Shown: positions 6,765 through 19,786 of the stretch, piece by piece
How positions within the stretch are numbered: position 1 is the stretch's first letter
Layout: the number at the start of each line of letters is the position of its first letter
From: RYN-431 sp036388295
GTDB lineage: Bacteria; Planctomycetota; Phycisphaerae; Tepidisphaerales; Tepidisphaeraceae
Direction: 5' to 3'
Assembly (NCBI GenBank): GCA_036388295.1
Contig: DASVSC010000082.1
Location: forward strand, 1 to 20,599
Length of the DNA: 20,599 nucleotides
Translations under genes and position numbers: made by a program
The notes under the pieces: generated by a model
Database searches by the model: none
What the model was told of the DNA's origin: nothing
The model's input: only the letters and a program-made list of their open reading frames with translations

Positions 6765-9029
6765 ATGACCCATGCACTCTGGACGAGCAGCGTTTCCATG
6801 CTTTTTTTGTCAGCCTGCGCGATCGCCGCCCCGGCGACCACGCAGCAGGCGGACGCCAAGGCCGAGGAATTGCTGCGGCAGATGACGGACGAGGAAAAGC
6901 TGTCGCTCGTGCACGCCGACAGCAAGTTCTCCACCGCCCCGATCCCGCGGCTGGGCGTCCCCCAGCGCTGGCTCAGCGACGGCCCGCACGGCGTACGCGA
7001 GGACGTCGGCCCGTTCAGCTGGAACTCGGCCAACCGAACCGACGACTTCGTCACCGCCATGCCCAGCCTGCTGAGCCTGGCGGCCGCGTTCGACCCGGAC
7101 CTGGCGCGCCGTTACGGCGAAACCCTCGGCGAAGAAGCGCGCGCCCGCGGCAAGGACATCCTGCTGGGGCCGAGCATTAACATTCACCGCTCGCCCTTGT
7201 GCGGCCGCAACTTCGAGTACATGGGCGAAGACCCGCTGCTCGCCGGTCACACGAGCGTCGCCTACATTCAAGGACTGCAGTCGCGCGACGTGGCCTGCAG
7301 CGTGAAACATTACGCGCTCAACAACCAGGAAACGCAGCGCAGCTCGATCGACGTGAAAGTGGACGAGCGTGCCCTGCGCGAGATTTACCTGCCCGCCTTC
7401 GAGGCCAGCGTAAAAGAGGGCGGCGCGCTAACTGTGATGGGCGCGTACAACAAATACCTCGGCCAGCACGCCTGTCACAACGAAGTGCTGCTGAACCAGA
7501 TTCTCAAAAACGAATGGGGCTTCAAAGGCCTGGTCGTCAGCGACTGGTCCGGCGTGCACAACACGCGCGAGGCGGCACTGTTCGGCATGGACCTGGAGAT
7601 GGGCTCCGATTCGAACACGCGCACGTACGACCAGTTCTTCCTCGCCAAACCGTACCTCGACGGCATCCGTGCGGGGCAGTTCCCGATGTCCACGCTCGAC
7701 GACAAGGCCCGCCGCAATCTGTACGTAATGGCCAAGACGAACGTCTTCGCCCCCGACCAGCGGTTCAAGGGATCGATGAACACCCGCGCCCACCAAGCCA
7801 CGGCCCGCCAGGTGGCGGCGGCGGGTGCGGTGCTGCTCAAGAACGAGGGCAATTTGTTGCCGCTCGACCGGCAACGGCCGCCGTCGGTCGCCGTGATCGG
7901 CGATTTCGCCACGCGTCTGCAAAGTGCCGGCGGCGGGGCGGCGCAGGTGAAGGCGTTCTACGAAATCACGCCACTGGCCGGCCTGATGAATCGCTTCGGA
8001 CCGTTGGCGAACGTGACGTTCTCGCAGGGCTTCCGTCGCCCGGAGAATCAGCGCAATCGCCGTAACACGACCGGCCCGTCCGCGACGCAGCCGGCATTCG
8101 ATTCGGCGGGCGTGCGGATCGACCCGAACGCCGCCGCGCCTGCCAGCCAGCCGGACGAACAGCTGATCGCCCGCGCCGTCGAGGCCGCTAAGGCCGCGGA
8201 CGTGGCGGTCATTGTCGGCGGCATCGGGCACGGCCGGGGTTACGACGAGGAAGGCGCCGACCGCCGCGATCTGCGTCTGCCGTACGGCCAGGACGAACTG
8301 ATCCGCCGCGTAGTGGCGGCGAACCCGAAGACGATCGTCGTCCTGCTGGGCGGCGGGCCGGTGGACATGCCGTGGCTGAACGACGTGCCGAGCGTGATGC
8401 ACTTCTGGTACGGCGGCATGGAGGCGGGCAACGCCTTGGCCGATCTGCTGGTCGGCGACGCCAACCCGGGCGGCAAGCTGCCGTTCACCTGGCCGAAGCA
8501 ATTGTCCGACTCGCCCGCCCACGCGTTGGGCGCCTGGCCCGGCGCGAACGGCGTGGTCGAGTACAAGGAAGGTTTGTTCGTCGGCTACCGCTGGTTCGAC
8601 GAAAAGAAGATCGAGCCGCTCTACCCGTTCGGCTACGGCCTGAGCTACACCACGTTCGACTGCAAGAACCTGACGCTCACGCCCGGCCAGGACGCCGCAG
8701 GCCTGCCGACGGCGCGGCTGACGTGCGAAGTGACCAACACCGGCACCCGGCCCGGCGCGCAGGTCGTGCAAGCGTTCGTGCACGACGCCGAATCCAGCCT
8801 GCCGCGGCCGCCGCAGGAATTGAAGGGATACACGAAAGTAATGCTCGCGCCGGGCGAAACCAAACAGGTGACGATCGACCTGCCGCCCCGCGCGTTCGCC
8901 TTCTGGAACCCGGCCGCGAAAGGCTGGACGGCGGAGGCGGGCAAGTTCGAAGTGCGCGTCGGGTTTTCGTCGCGCGACATCCGCCAGACGCAAGGTTTTG
9001 ACTTGGGTAAGACCGTACCGGTGCCATGA
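6765..9029 (+). CDS. GH3 beta-glucosidase-type hydrolase, possible lipoprotein
   Basis: A 754-residue glycoside hydrolase family 3 enzyme with textbook motifs: DGPHGVRED, GPSINIHRSPLCGRNFEYMGEDP (136-157), KHYALNNQE (181-189), VMGAYNKY, and the nucleophile D260 in GLVVSDWSG. The C-terminal sandwich starts at about 350 (GAVLLKNEGNLLPLD) and carries YDEEGADRRDLRLP, whose E495/E496 is the likely acid/base. A fibronectin III-like domain follows LYPFGYGLSYTTF. It should hydrolyse terminal beta-linked glucose or related sugars. The N-terminus is hydrophobic and ends in LSAC (C18), which fits a lipobox, though no positive charge precedes it, so anchoring is uncertain. The ATG at 6765 has GAGG 7 bases upstream. 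It is only distantly similar to the divergent GH3 gene next to it, so the pair is probably complementary rather than a recent duplication. Confidence 0.95.
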   Translation: MTHALWTSSVSMLFLSACAIAAPATTQQADAKAEELLRQMTDEEKLSLVHADSKFSTAPIPRLGVPQRWLSDGPHGVREDVGPFSWNSANRTDDFVTAMPSLLSLAAAFDPDLARRYGETLGEEARARGKDILLGPSINIHRSPLCGRNFEYMGEDPLLAGHTSVAYIQGLQSRDVACSVKHYALNNQETQRSSIDVKVDERALREIYLPAFEASVKEGGALTVMGAYNKYLGQHACHNEVLLNQILKNEWGFKGLVVSDWSGVHNTREAALFGMDLEMGSDSNTRTYDQFFLAKPYLDGIRAGQFPMSTLDDKARRNLYVMAKTNVFAPDQRFKGSMNTRAHQATARQVAAAGAVLLKNEGNLLPLDRQRPPSVAVIGDFATRLQSAGGGAAQVKAFYEITPLAGLMNRFGPLANVTFSQGFRRPENQRNRRNTTGPSATQPAFDSAGVRIDPNAAAPASQPDEQLIARAVEAAKAADVAVIVGGIGHGRGYDEEGADRRDLRLPYGQDELIRRVVAANPKTIVVLLGGGPVDMPWLNDVPSVMHFWYGGMEAGNALADLLVGDANPGGKLPFTWPKQLSDSPAHALGAWPGANGVVEYKEGLFVGYRWFDEKKIEPLYPFGYGLSYTTFDCKNLTLTPGQDAAGLPTARLTCEVTNTGTRPGAQVVQAFVHDAESSLPRPPQELKGYTKVMLAPGETKQVTIDLPPRAFAFWNPAAKGWTAEAGKFEVRVGFSSRDIRQTQGFDLGKTVPVP

Positions 9030-9069
9030 GAGTGCTGTTGAACAGGGCTGCCATGGCCGGCGTCTGGTT

Positions 9070-9207
9070 CCCTCTCCCGGTATGGCCGGGAGAGGGTTAG
9101 GGTGAGGGCTTCGACCGGGCGGCACCGAGCGTCGACTGGGCCGGCTTCGTCGAAGTCTTTCGTCGCCAGCCCTCACCCTACCCTCTCCCGGCCATACCGG
9201 GAGAGGG
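9070..9207. repeat. Paired-palindrome element B (MITE/BIME-like)
   Basis: The same architecture as element A: 27-base palindromes at 9070-9096 (loop TATGG) and 9181-9207 (loop CCATA), inner inverted repeats TAGGGTGAGGG and CCCTCACCCTA, and the shared interior CTTCGACCGGGCGGCA at 9109-9124. Total length is 138 bp against 139 for A. The rest of the interior differs between A and B. It sits 3' of the GH3 gene, between convergent genes. Confidence 0.88.
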
Positions 9208-9240
9208 AACACGCGGGCCGGTTTCGTACATTCACCCGTC

Positions 9241-9277
9241 AATGCAATACCCCGCCGGTGAGGCGGGGTATTGCATT
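9241..9277. terminator. Hairpin between convergent genes, likely bidirectional terminator
   Basis: A perfect 16-bp stem (AATGCAATACCCCGCC at 9241-9256, complement at 9262-9277) with loop GGTGA lies between the GH3 gene and the minus-strand lipoprotein gene. Neither side has a strong T-run, so its termination strength is uncertain. Confidence 0.6.
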
Positions 9278-9301
9278 AAGTGAGTTGTCGTTGCCGAGTA
9301 G

Positions 9302-10075
9302 CTAATCCATTCGTGACACCTGCACCGGCTTCGTCGTCGGGGCGGGCACCGTCGCCCGCAGCTGAACCGGCAAGGCCGGCGGCAGTTTGCTGGCGGCCCA
9401 GGTCTGGCGGGTCACGCAGACCTGCGTGATCTGCCGGATCACCTCTTCATGGATCTTCGGCTTCTTCTCGATGTTGAAGTGGTTCAGGCTGTCGTCCAGC
9501 AGGTCCGTGCGGTCGGTGCGGATGTTCAGGTTGGCCAGCTTCACAGTGTCCGGCTTTTCGGATTCCAACGGAATGCCGCGCAGCCAGGGCATGGCGTCCA
9601 TCACGCCGTTGCTTTGGTACAGGTTCACGACCTGCTTCACGTTGGCCGGCACCTTCGGCGGGGTGACCGGGTCGAGGGTGACGAGCAGGTCGATCTGGAC
9701 GTTCTTATCCTTGAGGCGCTGCGCGATGCGCACGATGTTGTCGGCACCATAACTGTGGCCGACGAGGACGACGGGCTCGACGCTGGGGTTGTTCTTGTAC
9801 CGCTCGGCGATGGTGTCGGCGACGGTCGCCCACTGGTCGGCCTGGAACACCGTCGTGCGAACGCCCTGGGCCGTCAGTTCTTCACCGAGCGAGTTCATGC
9901 CGGTGGAGAAGACGCCAATGAAACCGCGGAACAGGTAGGCGTTGCCGACGCGCGGATCGGTGGCCAGGGCGACGGGCTGGATGGCCTCGGTCTTGCCGGG
10001 CGAGATGTTGGCGCACCCGCCGGACAGCAGGCCGATCAGGGTCAGAGCGGCGATGGATAAAGTTGACGCTTTCAT
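9302..10075 (-). CDS. Alpha/beta-hydrolase-fold lipoprotein
   Basis: A 257-residue predicted lipoprotein. Residues 1-20 are a signal sequence ending LLSGG, with C21 as the lipidated Cys. The mature part looks like a small alpha/beta hydrolase: the nucleophile elbow VVLVGHSYGAD (S108), a likely Asp in VTLDP (D135) and a candidate His in LNHF (H199; H209 is another). The C-terminal 40 residues are Pro/Ala/Thr-rich. It would act as an esterase, lipase or thioesterase at the membrane; substrate unknown. It lies 51 bases downstream of birA on the same strand and may be transcribed with it, though no functional link is evident. Its Shine-Dalgarno sequence is weak. Confidence 0.78.
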   Translation of the reverse strand: MKASTLSIAALTLIGLLSGGCANISPGKTEAIQPVALATDPRVGNAYLFRGFIGVFSTGMNSLGEELTAQGVRTTVFQADQWATVADTIAERYKNNPSVEPVVLVGHSYGADNIVRIAQRLKDKNVQIDLLVTLDPVTPPKVPANVKQVVNLYQSNGVMDAMPWLRGIPLESEKPDTVKLANLNIRTDRTDLLDDSLNHFNIEKKPKIHEEVIRQITQVCVTRQTWAASKLPPALPVQLRATVPAPTTKPVQVSRMD

Positions 10076-10126
10076 ATCGGTATCCGAGCTTAGGAGCGTT
10101 CTGCCCGCATCCGCATAAATTGCGAT

Positions 10127-10897
10127 TCATGCGAGATCGACGTGGCCGGCCACGATTCGGACCATGCCGCCGGGCGTCTGCAGAAGCAGACGGCCTTCGG
10201 CGTCGAGGCCGCGAACGTCGCCGGCGACCGGCACGCCCTCGCCGGGTTCGGTCACCCGGACGCTTCGGCCGTGCAAGGCATGGGCACGATCGTACTGGCC
10301 GAGCAGGGCGGCGAAGGTTTCGCCGGTCCTTTTCAACAGCCATCGATCGACGGACCCGGCCAGTGCCGCTACCACGTCGTTCATCGCCAGCGTCCGGCCG
10401 GCGATGGCCTGCAGCCCGGTCACCCGGTGCCGCAGGCTACCGGGTATGTCGGCGGTCTGGACGTTGACGTTTAGACCGACGCCTACCAAATCCACCCCGT
10501 CCAGCCGTTCGCACAGCAGGCCCGATAGCTTCAGCCCGTCGTGCCAGAGGTCGTTCGGCCATTTCATCTGGATGCGGTCGACGCCGGTGAGTCCGATACA
10601 TGCCTCGCGCACGGCCCAGCCGGCCAGGAGCGGCACGTGATGCGGCGGCAGGCGGTCGTCGGTCGGCAGGCAAAACGTGACGGTGAGCGAACCCCGCCCG
10701 GACCACCACGTATTGCTGCCCCGGCCGCGACCGGCTGTTTGTGACGCGGCGAGGACGATGGCGGGGGCGTAGAGCTTGCGCGCCCGTCGCATGACGGCGG
10801 CGTGGTCGTTCGTGCTTCTGAGGCGTGTGTAAAAATAGAGGCGGAACGGCTTGAGCCGTTCGCGAAGTGAAGAGAGCTGAAAAGCGTTCGATGACAT
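10127..10897 (-). CDS. birA: Biotin--[biotin carboxyl-carrier protein] ligase, no DNA-binding domain
   Basis: A 256-residue biotin protein ligase, which makes biotinyl-AMP and attaches biotin to the carrier lysine of carboxylases. Motifs: STNDHA (28-33), TAGRGRGSNTWWS (54-66; the biotinyl-AMP loop), KWPNDLW (112-118), KLSGLLCE (123-130) and VGVGLNVN (138-145), then a C-terminal SH3-like domain from about 210. There is no N-terminal helix-turn-helix, so it should not repress biotin genes as the long E. coli BirA does. It lies downstream of pyruvate carboxylase, its obvious substrate. The ATG at 10897 is chosen by homology, and the frame upstream runs into repeat DNA. The best Shine-Dalgarno, GAGAGGG with 7 bases to the ATG, is the outer arm of repeat element C. 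Confidence 0.93.
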   Translation of the reverse strand: MSSNAFQLSSLRERLKPFRLYFYTRLRSTNDHAAVMRRARKLYAPAIVLAASQTAGRGRGSNTWWSGRGSLTVTFCLPTDDRLPPHHVPLLAGWAVREACIGLTGVDRIQMKWPNDLWHDGLKLSGLLCERLDGVDLVGVGLNVNVQTADIPGSLRHRVTGLQAIAGRTLAMNDVVAALAGSVDRWLLKRTGETFAALLGQYDRAHALHGRSVRVTEPGEGVPVAGDVRGLDAEGRLLLQTPGGMVRIVAGHVDLA

Positions 10898-10904
10898 GCG
10901 GGTT

Positions 10905-11143
10905 CCCTCTCCCGTTGTACTCAACGGGAGAGGGTTAGGGAGAGGGCGAGCGTCAATTGGGTTGCTGGGCAGAGCAGCATTCACCACGGAGACACGGAGG
11001 CACGGAGAAGAAAAAAGATAATGCCTTTTTCTTCTCCGTGCCTCCGTGCCTCCGTGTCTCCGTGGTGAATCCGCTTTTGGACCGAATGACATTCGACGCT
11101 CGACCCTCAACCTAACCCTCTCCCGCGGGTGCACGGGAGAGGG
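10905..11143. repeat. Paired-palindrome element C carrying a nested hairpin
   Basis: Left palindrome 10905-10934 (13-bp stem CCCTCTCCCGTTG, loop TACT) and right palindrome 11116-11143 (10-bp stem CCCTCTCCCG, 8-base loop) face each other. Inner arms AGGGTTAGGGAGAGGGCGAGCG and the right-hand counterpart (CGCTCGACCCTCAACCTAACCCT reversed) also pair. Tip sequences differ from A and B. The 92-bp hairpin 10979-11070 sits in the middle; without it the unit is 147 bp, close to A and B. It fills the spacer between pyruvate carboxylase and birA. Confidence 0.82.
10979..11070. repeat. Long hairpin of CACGGAG-type units nested in element C
   Basis: The left arm starts at 10979 (ATTCACCACGGAGACACGG...) and the right arm ends at 11070. 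The arms are complementary from ATTCACCACGGAG to AGAAGAAAAA, except that the right arm holds one additional 8-base GGCACGGA unit. The centre is a short AT-rich loop (around AGATAATGCC). RNA from either strand would form a very stable stem of about 37 bp with one 8-base bulge. Confidence 0.88.
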
Positions 11144-11153
11144 AACCCGAGCG

Positions 11154-14606
<3,453 letters not shown>

Positions 14607-14674
14607 CACAAATGACCTGTAGGGCAGCCCTTAATCCGGCGGCATTGTCGGGCTGAGCAGGCCTTTTGCAAGAA

Positions 14675-14683
14675 TGGTAGAAT
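14675..14683 (+). promoter_or_regulatory. Extended -10 element before the YkgJ-like gene
   Basis: TGGTAGAAT at 14675-14683 matches an extended -10 box (TGn then TAGAAT, 5 of 6 to TATAAT). Predicted transcription starts at about 14690, essentially at the TTG start codon. No good -35 is seen at the usual distance. Confidence 0.35.
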
Positions 14684-14690
14684 CGGCGGC

Positions 14691-15158
14691 TTGCGCCTCA
14701 CCGAACCCCAGCAACTCGTCCTGCGCGACGCCGTCGCCACGGCCCAGGCCGTGCCCGGCCTGACGGAGCGGGTGGACGCGGTTTACGCCGAGGTCCAGCA
14801 GGCGATCGACGTCCGCCGGCCCCGCTGTGACGTCAGCGGCCGGTGCTGCCAGTTCGAAAAGTTCGGCCACCTGCTGTTCGTGACGACGGTCGAACTGGCC
14901 GCGTTCGATCTGCGTCGGCCGGCAAACGACGAGCCCGACGGCGACGGCTGCCGGTACCAGATCAACGGCCGCTGCACCGCCCACGCCGTCCGCCCGTTCG
15001 GCTGCCGAATCTTCTTCTGCGACCCGACGGCCGAAGGATGGCAGGAGGAGCAATACGAACTGTTTCACACACGCCTGAAACGACTGCACAACGAACTGGA
15101 CGTGCCGTACCTGTACGTGGAATGGCGGCAGGGATTGCGGGTGCTCCGCGGGCGGTGA
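14691..15158 (+). CDS. YkgJ-family cysteine-cluster (putative Zn/Fe-chelating) protein
   Basis: A 155-residue protein with the conserved cysteine pattern of the YkgJ/UPF0153 family: CDVSGRCCQF (C46, C52, C53), CRYQINGRCTAH (C87, C95) and RPFGCRIFFCD (C105, C110). The Cys residues probably bind zinc or an iron-sulfur cluster; the family's function is not established. Residues 1-40 are helical and 115-155 form an amphipathic tail ending in basic residues. No signal peptide is seen. The start appears to be TTG at 14691: no ATG or GTG lies upstream in frame close by, and no Shine-Dalgarno is evident. A GTG at about residue 21 is a less likely alternative. It diverges from pyc. Confidence 0.85.
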   Translation: MRLTEPQQLVLRDAVATAQAVPGLTERVDAVYAEVQQAIDVRRPRCDVSGRCCQFEKFGHLLFVTTVELAAFDLRRPANDEPDGDGCRYQINGRCTAHAVRPFGCRIFFCDPTAEGWQEEQYELFHTRLKRLHNELDVPYLYVEWRQGLRVLRGR

Positions 15159-15164
15159 ACGTTC

Positions 15165-15306
15165 GGAAACACAAAGATCTCAAAGAGGAAAGACGAGGGT
15201 TTAAGACAGAGTGACGAACGCTGAAATGCATCCGCTTCTTCCTCCAATTCCAATCCTCACTCTTCTCTTCTTTGAGATCTTTGCGTCTTCGAGATCTTTG
15301 TGTTCC
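15165..15306. repeat. Long inverted repeat of AAGATCTCAAAGA-type units
   Basis: The left arm begins GGAAACACAAAGATCTCAAA (15165-15184) and the right arm ends with its near-complement at 15306. The right arm contains two tandem copies of the unit (TCTTTGAGATCTTTGCG, then TCTTCGAGATCTTTGTG), while the left has one. The middle also holds AGAGTGA and TCACTCT in inverted positions. The plan parallels the hairpin at 10979-11070: simple purine-rich units, with the extra unit in the plus-strand 3' arm. It occupies the spacer after the YkgJ-like gene. Confidence 0.75.
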
Positions 15307-15341
15307 CTAAACCGCTGCCGATTCGACAGCAATCCGTAAAA

Positions 15342-15386
15342 GGGTGTCGCAATGACACCCAAAACAGGTATTCCTCCCTGTTTTTT
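15342..15386 (+). terminator. Tandem hairpins, the second with a T-run
   Basis: GGGTGTC at 15342-15348 pairs with GACACCC at 15354-15360. Directly after it, AAAACAGG (15361-15368) pairs with CCTGTTTT (15377-15384), followed by T to 15386. The second hairpin resembles a weak intrinsic terminator and could end the transcript of the YkgJ-like gene just before the clpB promoter region. Confidence 0.5.
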
Positions 15387-15406
15387 GCGGCAATACGGCT
15401 AAGTCT

Positions 15407-15423
15407 TTGGCACGCGGTTTGAT
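15407..15423 (+). promoter_or_regulatory. Sigma54-like -24/-12 element before clpB
   Basis: TTGGCACG-CGGT-TTGA fits the sigma54 consensus TGGCACG-N4-TTGC at every position except that the final C is A. Transcription would start near 15433, just before GGAG (15435-15438) and the ATG at 15449. The altered -12 GC pair is normally strongly conserved, so this is only a candidate. I see no sigma32 element or CIRCE-type repeat in a usable position. Confidence 0.3.
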
Positions 15424-15448
15424 CTGGAAACGCTGGAGTTTCAACCCC

Positions 15449-18088
<2,640 letters not shown>

Positions 18089-18132
18089 GGCAACACCCGG
18101 CATCGATTGCTGATGCGTTCCACTGTGGTAAA

Positions 18133-18166
18133 GGTAAGCCCGCGTGTCGGCACACGCGGGCTTACC
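18133..18166. terminator. Bidirectional terminator between clpB and the membrane protein gene
   Basis: A perfect 15-bp stem (GGTAAGCCCGCGTGT at 18133-18147, complement at 18152-18166) has the loop CGGC. It lies between convergent genes, 45 bases after the clpB stop and 5 bases beyond the stop of the minus-strand gene. T-runs are poor on both sides. Confidence 0.7.
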
Positions 18167-18170
18167 GCAT

Positions 18171-19766
18171 TTACGGCCGAAGTGGTTTGACGAATGGATT
18201 GCCCGGCTCGATGACTCTCCGACGTACCGGCGCAGTGGCGGGCGGCGGAGTGAGTGTGGAGATGAGTCGTCCGTCAAGCAATCGGCCGATCGTGGTCGGG
18301 TATTCAGACCGGTCGATATCTTTCCCCGGTAAAGCCAGCCAGACCACGGGTACGTCGCGCAGCGTGATCTCTCCGCCCCAGAGGGTGTTAATGCCAAGGA
18401 CGCGGCGCGCCTCGTCACGTGATGGCCGGAAAATGATGTCCAGAGTGTCGCCCGTCCAAGCCCAGAGGACGGACTCGTGAAAGTCGACGCCCACCGCCTT
18501 GGCGGACCCTGCCGGAATGGCCAAGCCGCCGACGTATTTCTCGGAACTGTCCCTGTTCCGCAGGCTCACGTCATAAGCGACAGCGACGGGTAGAGAATGA
18601 GATCTCACGGCGAAGCCGCCGATGGAACCTTTGCCGCGCATCACGATCGCATTGAGCGACGGAGCATTCGGGTCGGGGTTTGTACCAATGAGCGACAGCG
18701 CGTTTGCCATCTTGGGCCCGAGTACCGGGTCACTCGCGGGCACAACGGCCACTGTCTCCGCGCCGGCGGGCGCGACCGTTACGGGGCAGGCGAAATCCTG
18801 TTGCCATGCGGCCAGTTCTTCGCCGGCGTGAACGCGGTCTTCATTACGGTCGGTCGAATCGAGTGCGTGGACGATGAACTCAAAGACGAGCGTTAAATTG
18901 ATTTGCCCGGTCGGCAAATCGGCGGGCAGGGTTAATCCCCGCATCTCGTCATAGCGACTCGAACCACCGAATGACAGCGGCGCTTGGCCGTGATAGTGGA
19001 CGTGCAGGTCTTCGACCGGCCGGAGTTCGCCGCCGGCCACACGGTAGCCGACGAGGCGGTGCGCCAGATAAAGCCCGAGCATGCCGACAGGCCTGCTGCT
19101 GCCGTCGCCGAGTCGGGCCGACCGCAGCGTCAGGCCGAACGGCACCCAGTCGCCTGCCCGTACGTTCGCACGGACCGTCGCCTCGGGGTCGGGTGCCTTG
19201 CGGGCGTACTGTCGCCACAGGGCATCCGGGCAGCGGCCTTGCGCGCGATAAGACTCGAGAAGGTTTCCCAAGGCCGGCTGCCACGGCCGCGAACGGTCGG
19301 CCTGAACGGCGACAATTCGCGCGGCAATGCTGGCCGCTGTGGAATCAGAGGGGCCGGCATCGCGTCCGCGGCGCAGCAATACGTCCGCCGCCCGGCGGGC
19401 CCGCACGGCGTCCTTTGAATCGACGCACCAGCCGACCATGGCGTCCGGTGCGACGTGCATCCACGTATGAGTTCTGGCAATCGTCCAGCCGCTGCGTGCC
19501 GCCATCAGGCCGGCTGCAATCAGGACCACGGCGGCGACCCAGACGATCCCGCGCCAAGGTCGGCGCACGCCGACTGCCGTCGCTGCCGGCAGCATGAGAT
19601 TCGTTCCGCACTCAGGGCAACGTGCAACGCCTGGCGTGCCGATCAGGTCGTATTCGCAAGCACGGCAATGCGGGTGCTCACCCACGCGGGTGCCGCTTAA
19701 GGCGCGTCGTAGCAATAACGAAGACGCAGCGGCCAACAAGATCCAAGCGGCGAACTCGAGGATCAT
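18171..19766 (-). CDS. Hypothetical membrane protein with N-terminal zinc ribbon
   Basis: A 531-residue protein of unknown function. A first membrane helix spans about 1-19. A zinc ribbon follows: CRAC (C34, C37) and CPEC (C50, C53) with YDLIGT between, a pattern (CRxCxYDLxGxx..RCPECG) I associate with many planctomycete membrane proteins. A second helix spans about 75-91, so the ribbon lies in a short loop between the two helices. Residues 92-531 form a large, mostly beta-rich domain with no motif I recognise; it ends in a Pro/Thr-rich, basic tail. It follows the glycerate kinase gene by about 20 bases and may share its transcript. The ATG at 19766 is preferred over the adjacent GTG (19769), with TAGG 8 bases upstream. 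Confidence 0.8.
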   Translation of the reverse strand: MILEFAAWILLAAASSLLLRRALSGTRVGEHPHCRACEYDLIGTPGVARCPECGTNLMLPAATAVGVRRPWRGIVWVAAVVLIAAGLMAARSGWTIARTHTWMHVAPDAMVGWCVDSKDAVRARRAADVLLRRGRDAGPSDSTAASIAARIVAVQADRSRPWQPALGNLLESYRAQGRCPDALWRQYARKAPDPEATVRANVRAGDWVPFGLTLRSARLGDGSSRPVGMLGLYLAHRLVGYRVAGGELRPVEDLHVHYHGQAPLSFGGSSRYDEMRGLTLPADLPTGQINLTLVFEFIVHALDSTDRNEDRVHAGEELAAWQQDFACPVTVAPAGAETVAVVPASDPVLGPKMANALSLIGTNPDPNAPSLNAIVMRGKGSIGGFAVRSHSLPVAVAYDVSLRNRDSSEKYVGGLAIPAGSAKAVGVDFHESVLWAWTGDTLDIIFRPSRDEARRVLGINTLWGGEITLRDVPVVWLALPGKDIDRSEYPTTIGRLLDGRLISTLTPPPATAPVRRRVIEPGNPFVKPLRP

Positions 19767-19786
19767 CACCCCAGCCTACCACCCGG

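Noticed and set aside
4179..9207. Elements A and B as the two ends of a composite transposon carrying the GH3 genes
   Set aside because: Each element is itself a complete symmetrical unit, no transposase lies between them, and the block contains ordinary chromosomal genes with similar base composition. Retained only as a weak possibility in the findings.
7428..9242. A 604-codon antisense frame running from repeat element B through the second GH3 gene
   Set aside because: It starts within repeat DNA and continues opposite an intact GH3 gene. It has no domain and biased shadow composition.
990..11143. A CRISPR array built from the repeated palindromes
   Set aside because: Copies are kilobases apart, in inverted pairs, and without regular spacers or cas genes.
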